DNA from: Tachypleus tridentatus
Lineage: Eukaryota; Arthropoda; Merostomata; Xiphosura; Limulidae
Assembly: GCF_004210375.1 (NCBI RefSeq)
Contig: NC_134829.1
Location: 59,016,107-59,080,106 of the forward strand
Length of the DNA: 64,000 nt
Direction of reading: 5' to 3'
This document shows positions 33,430-46,202 of the stretch, piece by piece. Made by a program: the position numbers and the translations under genes. The stretch's first letter is position 1; every line of letters begins with the position of its first letter. The notes under the pieces are model-generated. The model did no database searches. It had not been told where the DNA came from and was given only the letters and a program-made list of their open reading frames with translations.

Positions 33430-35150
33430 TTTTCTATTGAAAAGACTGATGACTACTTTAAAAATTTAGTGGAGCTTTTACGTTACTTTGTGCTTTCAGC
33501 CTTTACAGGTTTTCTTTCATTTTCTTCAACAGTGTGATTAAGTTTTCTCTTACATATATCGTCTAGTTAAATTTAAATCAATTTTTATCGTTACTAACTT
33601 TAATTGTCCTGTGGTCTTTATTTTTATAACTTTAATCACCAAAGTATAAATTTCTATAATTATATCTGTTTTTGCTGTTGTGTACATTCAAATTTTGTCT
33701 CTATCATCTCACTGGCAAGGACTCGAATGCACTTTTATCTTTTCACCAAAAAACGCTAACATCTCTACAGTTTATCAAAGTACATGTTTTGTCTTTATTG
33801 AAGGTTAAAACATTAGATATATTCACTTCTTTATTGATGAATCTACTGTTTCTTACTTCTCATCCGACTTATATTCCTGATGGTAAAAAAAATAATGATA
33901 ATTTAAATAACGATGATTTTCAAAACCAAGTGTAGATGTTTATCAAGGCCGTTAATAGTGTAGTGTCGCATATTTTACTGTTCACATTATTAACAACACA
34001 GAGACAATATATATAGTTTGATTCGAATTTTAACATGAAAGGCAACTGTATTTTTATCTGCACATTTTATTTTTCATATTTTAACTGTCTCAAAGAAGGA
34101 ACGTGCCAGTAGTTACATAGTAAGGCTGAGCTTTGTTTCTGTGGAATTTTACCCGTTTAGGTTGTGGTGACCTTTGATTTTGGTTTTTTAAACGTTGTAG
34201 TTGTTACTGTGTGTTTTCTTTATTAAGTGGATTATTTTCATTTTTCTATAATCGACATCGCGGGAAACAGATGAAGATTCGGTTTGTTTTGTGGAACACA
34301 GTTGTCATGACAACTTTAGACGAAACGTTAAAAATTCTGATTTCTGTCATGCCCCATCTTCTCGCATGCTGTATACCGCAGTATATTTAGAATCTGACAA
34401 CGTAGAGAATCAAAGTAATTTTATTTATTAAATAAGTTATTTACATGCGTGCAGAATTAAACAATGAACAGCTCTGAATATATTATGCTTTAATTAAGAT
34501 AATTTTGAATCTGTCAAGGATTGTTGCGTGTAAGTATAGTGGGATGTCTTGATCCAGAGACCAAAACACTCTTAACTTAAATACCCTTGGTTAATTTCTG
34601 TGTAGGCTAAGTATATGTATAAGAAATACAGATGTACAAGTTTAATGTGAAGTTGATCTCCCAATAATATCTACAAATAAGGAAAACATAATTTAGATTT
34701 TATCATGAGAAAACTGTTTGGATTATCTTTAAATTAATCGAGAACTTGGAAAAGGATATAATCTGTATTTTGTAAAAGACAGTATTATAAATAATGTACA
34801 TTCATATGTCAGTATAATTAATTTAATTAGGAACGAAATATTGGAACAATCAACAGACGTTCATGCAAACGCATAACATTAATTAAAGTGATAAATATAT
34901 AAATAAAAAAAATAAAAAATAAGCAATTCGTCTTAGAGCAAGAATATGAAGTTTATTAATCATACCGACTAATTTATTTTATATTTATTGTTTTTATTAC
35001 GTCAAACCTGGGATATTTTTAGAAATAATGAAACCAATTTAAAGAGGGCTTTATTGACTGTGAAGAATTTTGTAGAGTTTGTGTTGTTCTTGTTGTTTTT
35101 TTAACATTGTCTGGAGAAGTACTCTGATGTATATATTATGTTTGTAATTA
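33430..35150. other. Non-coding part of RB, nothing recognised
   Basis: AT-rich. The ORF at 33,672-33,935 has low-complexity composition (NNDNLNNDDFQNQ) and is likewise in RC; I do not consider it coding. Confidence 0.5.
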
Positions 35151-35151
35151 A

Positions 35152-35266
35152 TCGCAAAGCTACAAAATGCGGTATTTGTTCTCAGCCCACCATGGATATG
35201 AAACCCTGCTCACTAGAGTTGTAAATCCCCAATGCATACCGCTGTGTCACAGAGGGTCCACTCGAG
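35152..35266 (-). repeat. Type-2 tRNA-like SINE fragment (RB)
   Basis: GCAAAGCTACAAAATGCGG, TATTTGTTCTCAGCCCACCA, then GAAACCCTGCTCACTAGAG and GCATACCGCTGTGTCACAG. Read on the minus strand this is a second tRNA-headed family (compare 41,397-41,505). Also in RC at 59,152. Confidence 0.65.
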
Positions 35267-37283
35267 TTACCCAATTTGTATCATTTATTTATTTCATCTT
35301 CAACTTAAGTTAAACTTTAAAAATATTCAAAATCACATGTGCAGTGGCATGTTGTCAACTGCACATTAGTTCTTTGAGTCATGTGTTTTTTGAATTTCAA
35401 TTTTTAAAAGAATATTTTAAATTATTAAACATATAAATTTATAAATTACTAAGTAATATATGCGTGGCAATATGTATTTATAACAACTCACATTTTCCCT
35501 TAGTCTGCAGTATTAAAAGTAAATACTGAATTGAAATACTGTTTTGATCTTCTGCAATAGTGGTGACGAAAGCCCTTTTAATTGTGAAAACTACTTTCGA
35601 ATAATAAAACCAGTTATATTATTGTAATGTAGTCTAGTAAGGTGTATCCTCAGGAAAATCGAGCTAAAACCCTTTTACATACTATATAGCTATAGTTATT
35701 ACATAGTAATATAACTGAGAGAGATCTTGTGAAACTAACTGTGTCTAGGTGATTAATTTAATTAGTAAAGTGTGTTGTTAAAGCTAGGAAATAGGAGTTA
35801 AAGATACCAGCTGGTTTACTTCTGTATTGTTTATAAAGATTTGTATAGGTTGAATTAACTAGTTTTATTCTTGTTTTATAGTTACAAAAGAAGAGTAACG
35901 ATCTTTTAAAGTAAGTTATTTAGGGATTAAATAAAATAACTTAATTTACTTAAGTGGAATAATTCAGATTTTATACTTTATTATCAATATATAATATAAA
36001 AATGCAAGAAATGTCGTTCTTATTTAATTAAACGTTTTAAAATATTAAATCAAGATATCGTTAGGCTTAAAGAATTACACATTTTTCTGTTATTTATAAC
36101 TGATATTTTCATTTTTCTCTCGGTTTCATGTAATCGATACAGTACGTAAATCGGTTTTAAATACGACTCTCTCTCTTAAGGTTCAACTGAAGTGGTTCTT
36201 AAGCACCCTTCCTCTGGGCTTCAAAACCTGCAGCTGTGAGATTCCAGTTCTTGATATTTAAAGTATGTGGAACAGGAATTAATCATTTTATCATACAGTT
36301 GTGGGAGAGTATCTGAACTCAATACCGACTATCGTTTAATTGAATAGTAGGGTTAGGTGTTCAATTGTAGCGCTCCCACATTTCAAAATGCCAAGTGTCT
36401 TCAAAGTCCCTTTTTGGAAGTTCAAATGTTAGTTCGTTTAATAAACTTACGAATAAAACCAAACAAGGTTTTCAGTTATAGCTAATGCTACTTACCGACA
36501 TTCTATATAATGATTAAAGATGTTTTTCCTCATAGTAACTTTTATTTACTAAATTTTTGTGTGAAGATTTTTCAAGTATTTCTCGTAAGTGAATAAAATG
36601 ATAAAAAGTACATTGATTTAGAATTAATATACAAGAAACTGAAAGAAAAAACACTTTTTTGTTTCTTATTTTGTTGAACAGCAATGTTATTTATATTACT
36701 TACCTAAATGCTTCATTAAAGTTTGGTTTGTGTGCCCAAAGTGCTGTTAGAAATATCTTTCTTTATGTGAGATACTATAGTCATGTATCTTCTTTCATAC
36801 GGGATATTATGTTGATACATCTGATTTCAGGCTTGGTATTAATTTAAGACCTTCGACTATTTATGAGGTACTATGTTGATACATCCGCCTTCATATGAGA
36901 TACTATATTTGATGGTGTGAAATAATGAAATATTATGACTGAATACACTTAGCTAAGAAATAGAGGCAATTATTTATTGCTCAAGCATGAGAATACTGTT
37001 AAAATTATATCTGTAGGTAGATTCAGTTTCAATAAATAAAGGCGCAACCCAATATCTCTAGCTTATGTAATAATGTGAGAGAAAGACCTCGACAGAGAAT
37101 AAAGAGAGAAACCTATATCCTGTTAAAGGAAAAATGTTTGGTGTGATTTAATGATTAGCATGTTATATTTTTTGTATCAGAGGGTCTATGTTGGCATCTG
37201 ATGACAAACAAGCAAACAATTTATTACACATCGCATTTAAGATCTACGAGTGTATTATAGTGTGTGATCCTTTTTTCTTTTTT

Positions 37284-37533
37284 TTAATTTCGCGTAAACG
37301 TACATGCGGCTATCTGTGCTAGCTGTCTCTAATTTAGCAGTACAGGGAGGGCGGCTACTCATCACCTCTCACAGCCAACACTTGTGCCAACGAATAGTGA
37401 AATTGGTCACACATTATAACGCCTTCAAGGCTGAAAGGGTAAGCATGTTTGATGGGACGGGGATTCGAATCCGCGATACTTAGATTACTAGTCGATCGCC
37501 TTAACCACCTAGTCAGGCCAGGACCACTTGGGG
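37284..37533 (-). repeat. SINE (RB copy of the one at 1,145)
   Basis: Same insertion as in R0, RA and RC. The head contains GGGGATTCGAATCCGCG on the plus strand. Confidence 0.8.
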
Positions 37534-38740
37534 TACCACAATTGATAGTGGAGGAAGCTGTATACTGACTGTCTGCCTTCCCTCGTGGAAAGTTTCAGTT
37601 TTAAGATAACGTAAATTAAACACTAATTCCTGCAATCTAATCTTTATTGATAGATATATTTGACTCTTGAACTACTATTGTTTGACTGTCACTCTTATAG
37701 CATGCCAACACAGCACCAAAGTGCAGGGCATTATTTCGTTTAGTAGTAACTGGACTTAACCAAGAACCCTTAGTCCCATAGTCTGGATTACTGGTAGTTC
37801 GCTTAAAGAAGTGAGCAATAGGCCGCAAATGCTTTTATTGTTTAAGCCCGTATTCCTCGCATTCGTGGGTTACGTTTGTTGTTTTTCTGCATGATTCTTA
37901 CTGTTTTCGTATGAATGACACACAGGTTGGTTCTTCGAAGAGGCCCACCAAGATGGCCTCACTATCCTGTTGAAAGCTATGACGTGGAACTCTGGAATCG
38001 CAGGTCAGTCTTGAAGTCCTGAGCTATGGGTACTTCACTCCCTAGGTTTTCTTGCATTTTGTTTTATACAGTACGACGTCTTCGGAATGAAGGGTCTGCA
38101 AGGAAGCGATATAATCCATATCGGGTACTAAGACCTGAGAGATTGATTGGTTGTTTTTAATTTAGCGATGACAATCTGTGTCACCAGCCCCTGACTTTGA
38201 AGTGATAGAGTAGAGGGAAAACAACTAATCAACTCCAAACATCACCAACATTTGGGCTATTCGTAACGAACAAAATGTTAGATTCTCATGTTCTTATGAC
38301 CATGTTCTTATTTAATTTGGGTCTTGTGTTTGAGAAGTGGTTCTACTGACCATGCTTCGTTCTTTCAGCTGTATGTGCGTCATAATGGTAACAGTCAATC
38401 CCACTTTTTCTTTAAGAAAAACTCTTCAGACGGTGAATGGGGTGGACTGATTACCTTATCAATGTTTTTTTTGGTTCAAAAATTTGGTTAAGTCTAAATC
38501 ACTGGGTATCTCCGACATGGCAACTTATCGCATTATGCGCATAATATGTCAACTAATTGTACAAAGTAACTTATAATACGTGTATTGTTTTAATAATAAT
38601 TTCCTTGCTTCTGTAGATGACAATTTTTAATTGAGTTAAACAATCAACTCCTGTAACCACTGCAAACTTTACATGAGCAACGTCTTGAACCTACTGTTGT
38701 TATTGGCAACAGACTGTGATATTAATTATTGCGTTTTTAG

Positions 38741-39008
38741 GGCCTTGCATAGCCTGGGAATCAGTACATTTGACTCGTAATCTGTGGATCGCGGGTTTGA
38801 ATCCACATCACCGAACATGATTACCCTTTTAGTCATAGAAGCTTTATAATTGACAGACAATCCAACAGTTCTTTTGTAAAGGAGAAACCCCAAATTTGTC
38901 AGTGGATAATGTTGACTAGCTCCTTTCCAGTAATATATCACTGCTATATTAAGGACGTCTAGAAGAGATAGCTCTGTACTATCTCTGCGCGAATTTCGAA
39001 TCACACAA
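38741..39008 (+). repeat. SINE, diverged head (RB)
   Basis: GGCCTTGCATAGCCTGGGAA head with GTGGATCGCGGGTTTGAATC B-box region and a diverged core. Also in RC (62,738). In R0 only the first 40 bases remain, at 2,597. Confidence 0.7.
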
Positions 39009-39729
39009 AATTTTAGGTTTTGGGGTAAATTGCATGATTCAAAACATGCATCAAAAACATAGTTGTAAAGTGTCATCTAAAGAAAGTGCACAAGTATGCA
39101 AACTCTCTTTGTTAACCTGAAGATGACCTAAGGAGTTTGAAGCTTTGTTGTCTTCTTTATTTTAATAAAAGTTTTAATACCCACACTAGCAGTAGTGAAA
39201 TACATTGTTACATCAAGTAGGTTTCTCGTGATCACGAAGTGCACTATGTTGAAGACTCGAGAGAAAAAAACTTAACTTTACATAACAGTCTGATGGCAGT
39301 AGTAGTAACTTGGCCAAATTGTTGATTTATGAAGTTTGTAGTGATTAGAGGAGCTGGATATCTAACAACCAAACTCTCATTCGAAATGATGCTTCTTTCC
39401 TCAAACAGATAATTAAAGTAAAACAATACATAAGTTATGTGAACGTCACTCTGCGAACCCAAAACACATTTCAAAGACGAAGAGAAGTATCTATGATGAT
39501 ATTTATTAAATTAAACATTTATAGAAATATAAAACAACGTTTTAAAAACTGAAATGTTACAGTAACAAAAAATACCTTAACGAGGGCTGACATTACTTAT
39601 ATTTTTAGTTTGTTAAATGATTTATGCTTAAGTTTTGGATGCTTTTGTTCTCGGTTCATGGGTAGTTTAACTGAGAAATGGACATGTTAAGATGCTGGGT
39701 GCAAAAGTACATTAACATCAAATAAAGAG

Positions 39730-39975
39730 ATAGACACGCTTAAAGTCGGAACATGTAGTCCGTTTAGGTTTGAATTTCCGTCACACCAAACATGCTAGCC
39801 GTTTCAGAGATGGTGGAGTTATAATGTGACGTGCAATATCACTATTAGTTAGCAAGTTGGTGCTGGGAGGTAATGACAAACTACCTTCCCTCAACTCTTA
39901 TACTGTTGAAGAAAGGACGGCTATCGCAGGTAGCCCTTGTGTAACTTTGCGAAAAACTGAAAACAAAACAAACAT
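39730..39975 (+). repeat. Degenerate SINE
   Basis: TTTGAATTTCCGTCACACCA, AAACATGCTAGCCGTTTCAG and the CTGAAAACAAAACAAAC tail mark it. The core is diverged and shortened. Confidence 0.65.
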
Positions 39976-40998
39976 ATTACGATATACTTATCCAGTATAA
40001 CTTTTTTATATAATTTTTATACTTTTTTATATAATTGTTTAATTATGCTGATGGTATGAGTAGCCTAGCCCTCAAAGTATGAGGTGCTAAAGTCTTGATA
40101 AAAATATTTCTTTATGTTCTATATTGATATTAAGATCCAGACACAAGTAATAACCACAGAGTAAATGTTGGAAATGTAAGGATGCAGCGTATGACCGGAA
40201 AAACAGAATTAGGAAACTAAAATAACTACACGTTTTTTTAAACAGATGTTGTATTTTTTGTAATAAGGATTTAGAAACTTGAATGACTATGATAACTAAT
40301 AATTTTTAACCATTATTTTTTATTTTGTAACATAGATTTCTGGGATTAAGTACAATTCGATACAGTGGGCTGTCGGCGCTCTGCCCTTGGCGAGAATACA
40401 GTTGAGAACAGCTCTTTAGGTAATGAAATCCAGCTATTATTACATACTAACATATTAATACTAAATAGTATCAGTAATTTTAAAACACTAGTGTAATTAA
40501 CAGCCATAAGAACTTTTTTATATTAACGAATCGCATCAACTGCTACATACCAATAATAATGAGAGACAAAATATTTCCCAAAACGTCATTTGTATGTCCA
40601 GCCTGATACTGTATGCGGTTTACGTGATTTTTATCATAAGATATATATAGCATGGTTATTAATGCAGAGATTAGTGAAGCAAAGAAGGTTTTTCGATAAT
40701 AAAAGTGTTGAAGAACCACTTCAAGCGAAGATATCCTTTGGACTAATTCCTCTCTGAATGATTTTACACTTCTTATGATTTAGTGTCTGAATTGGACTAA
40801 ATACGATAAAAAACCGGTAGTTGAAAGGTATTTGAATTAAAACTTTTAATTGTAATTTCATTTATAAAACCAACACATGATCGACCATATCATTACAGAT
40901 GAGGCCTATTGTTATCACTAGAGATCGTAAAGACAACAAGATTCGTAATGTTGTTTATGAATACAGATAACAGTACATATATATATATATATGAGAAA

Positions 40999-41318
40999 TG
41001 ACCCGGCATGGCCAGGTGGGTTAAGGCGTTCGATTCATAATCCGAGGGTCACGGGTTTGAATCCCCGTCGCTCTAAACGTGTTTTCCCTTTCAGCCGTGG
41101 GGGCGTTATAATATGAAGGTCATTTCCACTATTCGTTGGTAAAAGAGTAGCCCAAGAGTTGGCGGTGGGTGGTGATGACTAGTTTCCTTCCATCTAGTCT
41201 TACACTGCTAAATTAAAAACTGCTACCGAGCCGAAAGGGTTAGTATGTTTGGTGCGACATGGATTTGAACACGCGAATTGCGGGTCGAACGTCTTAACCT
41301 ACCTTTCCATTCCGGGCC
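40999..41318. repeat. Two SINE pieces joined tail to tail (inverted)
   Basis: 40,999-41,222 is a plus-strand copy (CCCGGCATGGCCAGGTGGG head) that stops in the core's end. 41,223-41,318 is the head of another copy on the minus strand (GAGCCGAAAGGG to CCATTCCGGGCC). A (TA)n run precedes the pair at about 40,977-40,992. Confidence 0.75.
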
Positions 41319-41396
41319 TACTAGCTTCTAATATTCATGATTTGGGATATATATTGTATTCAAATTATACAGAGTATTGCATTCTTTCGCTGAATA

Positions 41397-41620
41397 CAGT
41401 GGTAAGTCTACGGATTTACAACTCAAAAATCAGGGGCTCGATTTCTCTCCGTGGACTCAGCATATAACCCGACGCAGCTTTCCTATAAGAAAAAAAACAC
41501 ACATACACATGAGGTACAGTGAAGAAGTGGTTGATTTATTGTTGAGAATTAAGCAGAAAGCCACACAATGTGATATCTGTGTTATCCCTACCATGAGTAT
41601 TGAAACGCGATTAATGATTT
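41397..41620. repeat. Type-2 SINE pieces in inverted order
   Basis: Plus-strand head: AGTGGTAAGTCTACGGATTT, ATCAGGGGCTCGATTTCTCT, CGTGGACTCAGCATATAACC. It is followed after about 40 bases by a minus-strand copy (AAGCAGAAAGCCACACAATG to GTATTGAAACGCG). The latter half is also in R0 at 2,657-2,730. Confidence 0.65.
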
Positions 41621-42219
41621 ACATGTTATAATTTAAGAGTCCCATCTTCAAGTTGTAATACACACAACAATATTTAATAAAAGTTTTAAGTATAGGTATA
41701 AACGTGTTTTACTTTGCATAGGTTTAAAGTGGTTTTACTCTTGTATTAAAAGGAATTATTAAGTTTATTGCCTTATGATGTTGAATTTCCTCTTTGGTAA
41801 GTAAATATTACCAATGGTATACTTAACTGAGGTGCAGATTTTAAAAATAAACGTGAGATTTTTTGTTGAGTTATATGAATTTTTTATCAGAGTTGTGGGG
41901 TTGCTTCCCCGACTTAAAATACATGAGACTTACCATCATGTAATTTATATACGACATTAGTATTGTGTTTGCTTTCTATTTTTTTACCAGAATGAAAGAA
42001 TTTTGTTGTTAATTCTTGTTTGGATTAGGGTTATTCACAGGGTGATTATCGCGTTGTTGGCTGAGGTTTCTCCCTTTACTAGTTACTTCAAATATCCTTC
42101 CCAGTCACTCTATAACCTAAAAATGTTGAATATTATTTGAATATCGTAATAAAAAGTTTTAAGTCACTCATTTCAGAATGTTTCCTAAATTAATTATCTT
42201 CAAGTGCGTTTCTCAACAG

Positions 42220-42475
42220 GCCTGGCATGACCACGTGCGTAAGGCGTGTGACTCGTAATCCGAGGGTCGCGGGTTCGCGCCCGCGTCGCGCTAAACATGC
42301 TCGCCCTCCCAGCCGTGGAAGCGTAGAATGTAAGAGTCAATCCCATTATTCGTTGGTAAAAAGAGTAGCCCAAGAGTTGGCGGTAGGTGGTGATGACTAG
42401 CTGCCTTCCCTCTAGTCTTACACTACTAAAATAGGGACGGCTGGCACAGATAGCCCTCGAGTAGCTTTGTCAACA
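42220..42475 (+). repeat. SINE (RB copy of the one at 3,326)
   Basis: Same insertion site as in R0. Here the AAACAAAC tail is lost: the SINE runs from TAGCTTTGT straight into the flank CAACAAAATAAATGC. Confidence 0.85.
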
Positions 42476-42780
42476 AAATAAATGCACGAAATAGACTGCT
42501 TGCAATGGTGTTAAAATACTTACAATATAAATTCACGTGAGCAGTATCATTTTTATATAACGTGAAGGCTTCATTTCCAAATAATCTAAAGTGAACGATT
42601 TATTACTTTCGAAGGAACATGAAATCAGATTCTCTTAATTTTTATGGGAGGACTTATCCATGTGGAAATATGATTGGTAAACATACCTACCTCTAATTCC
42701 TATGAATATTACCATAAATCCCACACATTCTAAAGACAAACCATTGGAACATTTGTACGTCTATATACTGATATACTTAG

Positions 42781-42859
42781 ATGAATATTGGCCAATTAAT
42801 GATACAATCTGGAATGAAGAAGAAGAATCAGTTCCTTCCGGGATTTTCATACCCAAAAG
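42781..42859 (+). CDS. PDZ gene (segment B), exon 1 seen
   Basis: A 79-bp exon after ATATACTTAG with donor GTATGT at 42,860, phase 1 in and phase 2 out. It encodes EYWPINDTIWNEEEESVPSG, then IFIPK. Its 3' 29 bases and donor are duplicated immediately downstream (43-bp tandem repeat). It starts nine bases after block RB ends, so earlier exons are either lost or far upstream beyond RB. The acidic, Trp-containing peptide is not a family I recognise. Confidence 0.5.
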
Positions 42860-42916
42860 GTATGTATTCTCAAGTTCCTACCGGGATTTTCATACCCAAT
42901 AGGTATGTATTCTCAA
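42831..42916 (+). repeat. 43-bp tandem duplication spanning an exon end and splice donor
   Basis: Units 42,831-42,873 and 42,874-42,916 (GTTCCT[T/A]CCGGGATTTTCAT ... GGTATGTATTCTCAA) differ at two positions. Each contains a GTATGT donor. Using the second donor would read through to an in-frame TAG at 42,900-42,902, just before it. Confidence 0.9.
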
Positions 42917-42943
42917 ATAAATCCTGACTTTTATCTAAGTGGT

Positions 42944-43202
42944 TGCCAGGACGCTCTGCTCACAATACCCGGAAAACTGTTTTGAGCTCCTGTCACACCA
43001 AACACATTCAACCTATTTAGTCGAAAGGGAAAATTAAAATATGACAGTCTATTTCATTATTCGTTGATCTAAGAGTAACCCAATAGTTGACAGTGTAAGG
43101 TGTTGACTTGGTGTCTTTCCTTTAGACTACAATTGCTGAAAATATGGTTGGTGTATACAGCCTACGTGTTGTTTCGCGCAAAATTTAAAAGAAGCCAAAT
43201 CA
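42944..43202 (+). repeat. Degenerate SINE in the first PDZ-gene intron
   Basis: GTGGTTGCCAGGACGCTCTG head, CACACCAAACACATTCAACC, CAATAGTTGACAGTGTAAGG core. Strongly diverged from the other copies. Confidence 0.6.
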
Positions 43203-44145
43203 AATAGACTAAGTATCGAAAAAAATTAAAATTATAAAAAATATTTTAAAATAGTTTCTCAGTAAATATGTAACAGTTCATGTATATTATATATTGTTGT
43301 TCTTAGTTGTTTTTATCTCACCATAAAACTTGTGTTTTGATAAGAATGCGTACTATTGATGATTATAATCTGTTATCAAGCAGAAAAACTGTTAACTTAA
43401 AAATTCAATGAAAAGTATGTAATCCAATGATATAATTAGGTTTCATAGTTACTTACATAACCTATGTATTTCTTCAATACATTGCACCTTTGCTGCTTGG
43501 CTAAAACTAGTAAAACGCTACCTGTCATAACATCTTTGCCGTCAACATCTTGTAGAGTCGTTTTCACTTATAATTTGTTTTGGGACCTAATTCTTGTCTT
43601 TTTGATTCAAGCAGACAAATTTGGTAACATATGTTTTATGTGACTTTGAAATAACCATAATTCGTTATCTATTCCACCATATAAATTTTCAAATACGTTT
43701 AATAATCATTTGACAAACCTCAACTACTGTTTTTCTCTATACACAATTGCAACCATTTTTCATTATAAGTAATTTTAGTGTGGGTATTATAGTAACTTGT
43801 GAATGAGAGTAGAGAAGAATATGTTAATTCCATTACATCTGCAATATCTACTATTATCGAGGACCTCTGTATAATAGCTGACTCCACAGTTTCACTGATA
43901 CACGACAGATCTAGTAGTTATTGAAATACTGTTCATACTGTTATACTGTCTGAACAATAATTGTTTTAGTGTGGATCGTGATATTTACCAATTTTATCTC
44001 AGTTGTTAACCATTAACATTAAGGAACTGATTTATCAATATAACACAATTCATTCAAATAAATATTGATCTTCTCTCATACAAGTCACTTTTGTGTAAAT
44101 ATACTATGACAAATTAATTATTTGTAAGTATTGCTTCTATTCCAG
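43203..44145. other. Intron of the PDZ gene, nothing recognised
   Basis: AT-rich, no coding-like ORF. Confidence 0.5.
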
Positions 44146-44256
44146 TGACTTTGCCCCGCAGAAGAAATCATTGAAGGAGAGGATTGAGGACGGGTTTAGA
44201 AGAGTTTTTTGTTGTAAGCATCAAACCAAGCAGGAAAGAGTCTGGTGTCACGACTC
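44146..44256 (+). CDS. PDZ gene (segment B), exon 2: basic segment with paired cysteines
   Basis: A 111-bp exon, acceptor TCTATTCCAG, donor GTAAGT (consensus), phase 2 in and out. It encodes DFAPQKKSLKERIEDGFRRV followed by FCCKHQTKQERVWCHD. The phase joins exactly to 42,781-42,859 (AG+T = Ser). Basic residues next to FCC look like a membrane-proximal palmitoylation-type site, so the part before it could be membrane-linked; this is inference. No domain recognised. Confidence 0.6.
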
Positions 44257-45353
44257 GTAAGTTCTAGGTTTTTTATGAATTAACTAGGATACCGTATTTT
44301 CATACTACATATACTCAACGTAATGTATAGCTTTACGAAAAAAGTCTGACTGAACTTATCGCTTCTTACGGCCCTTTTAGAAACCTACATTTCTTACTAC
44401 ACATATCCATGTAATCGTTTTTCACAGTGTACAGTTTAGCCGAAGGATAAACACTAAAGCTTTTTCGATAAGTGGCTTTGTGGACAACGTTGTGTGCCTT
44501 TCGTGTATTTTTTCTGATCCGAGTGAAAGCTATACTGAATATTTAACTCTATTTTACCTGAGAGTAAACATCTAGAGGGTGAATAACTTGAACATCCAAT
44601 TGACATTTAGTAGGCGTTTTCTTTTTGTTTTTGTATGAAACTCTCGTACATTTCATCACGAATATTCTCTGGTTGAAAACTGAGTTCTTAATTTCTCAAC
44701 TCTCCTGGAAAGTCTCTCAGTAGCTTGATACCGATATTTTCAATTGATGGGTATTTTATGCTCACAAAGGCTAAATGGCAAGTCAGAATCACTTAACATT
44801 CCTAATTCTAAACAACTGACCAACTACTCATTACCATAAGAAACTTTAGCCGTCTGTTAGACCCGAAGAATGGGAATGACTGCCATTACTATAACCCGAG
44901 CACAACCGAACTTACGGGCTGTATTCAGCTGCATTGTGGCTCGAATATTAGACACTGAGAAACGCAACACTGCACACTGAATATCAGTTACTGCTGGCCC
45001 GTCCAAGTAGAATATAATAAGTATAAATTTATCTTTTAATCTCTGAAAGGATCTGTTTGAAGGAAGAGTGATGTGAAAAATGTAACAGATTTTAACATGT
45101 CCTTAGGGTAATCTACGATTTCTAATTTAAAATACGTTTATATTAAACTTTAACTTGTATTGACTTTGTATATCATACAGCTTCGTTGGACTTCTTTGAA
45201 CAACCATGTCGTAGTTTCTTTTCTGTTTATTTCTTACTATCATCCGCGTGGCATGACAGTAATTGGATGTCTCACCTTTTTAATTTATGCATGTAAAAGG
45301 GAAACAACAATCTGTGCTTTAACAACATTTTTTCTCTCCAAAACACACTCCAG

Positions 45354-45523
45354 TTGCAATGATAATGAAGAAATCGAGTTGGATAGCTCACCAGTTGTGA
45401 ATTACCCGACTGGTCGTGTCATTAAGTTTGAAGAGGGTGAAAAACGTGTTATAGAGATAGTGAAGCCTAAAACTAGACCTTTCGGATTTTGTATTGCTAA
45501 GAAGAAGTTAAAGAACAGTAATG
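45354..45523 (+). CDS. PDZ gene (segment B), exon 3: linker and first half of PDZ domain
   Basis: A 170-bp exon (acceptor CACACTCCAG, donor GTAAGC), phase 2 in and 1 out. It encodes CNDNEEIELDSSPVVNYPTG, RVIKFEEGEKRVIEI, VKPKTRPFGFCIAKKKLKNS. The RPFGFCIA segment corresponds to the carboxylate-binding loop and strand B of PDZ domains (usually GLGF; here PFGF, as in the Par-6-type PLGF variants). An upstream ATG-containing ORF in this frame (from 45,160) is intron read-through. Confidence 0.65.
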
Positions 45524-45930
45524 GTAAGCAGTCTCTTGTTTGTATCAGAATAGCGTTTCTTTTATTATTATTATTACAGTAAAAGATGACCTGGAGAGAT
45601 CACCCATTTTAATCATTTACACCACTTTATGGTAGTGTGTTGTCTGTCTATAACTTAGTTACTAGACACTGAAATGTTGTCATTTAAGAAACGCTTAACA
45701 TTGCAATTTGTACTGCCGTGACGTTAGTGAATCGTGCACATGCCACGAATTATGAGAATAATAATACAATCTGTAGGATACAACACATCATGTAGTCATA
45801 GTTTATATTTCGTTAAGGATAAGGCTGCTCTGAGTTGACCTAAGGTTTGGTTTTGGAGTCTGTTGCTGTCCTGTGTGCTCTGCTATACGATTGCTTTCGC
45901 TTCATTGGAAAACACTTCAATAGTTTTGAG

Positions 45931-46202
45931 CCCGACTTGGCCCGATGGTTAACACATTGAAATCGTAATCCGAGGGTTGCGAGTTCGAATCCCTGTCACA
46001 CGAAACATACTCGTCCTTTCAGCCGTGGGTCTGTTATAACTGACGGTCAATCCCACTATTCGCTGGTAAAAGAGTAGCTCAAGAGTTGGCTATGGGCGGT
46101 GATGACTAGCTGCCTTCCTTGTTGTATTACATTTTAAATTAGGAACGCCTAGAATAGATAGCTCTCGTGAAGCTTTGTGCGAATTTCAAACACAAACAAA
46201 CT
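45931..46202 (+). repeat. SINE in the last PDZ-gene intron
   Basis: GCCCGACTTGGCCCGATGG head, GTTGCGAGTTCGAATCCCTG B-box region, moderately diverged core, CAAACACAAACAAAC tail. Confidence 0.8.

Larger units (their letters stand above)
29577..42772. repeat. Large duplicated block R, copy RB (most complete)
   Basis: Reference copy, about 13.2 kb from GTATTTATGTACACTATATA to CTATATACTGAT. The order inside is: non-coding lead, Tc1 remnant, Penelope-like fragment, 119-codon ORF, SINE, a long stretch with nothing recognised (33.4-35.1 kb), a type-2 SINE, intron-like sequence shared with 24.6-24.85 kb, SINE, then several SINEs to the end. RC repeats it about 24.0 kb downstream almost base for base. 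Confidence 0.9.

Noticed and set aside
33672-33935. 87-codon ORF in RB and RC
   Set aside because: Low-complexity Asn/Asp end, no splice or start support, and absent from RA by deletion, so conservation cannot be tested.
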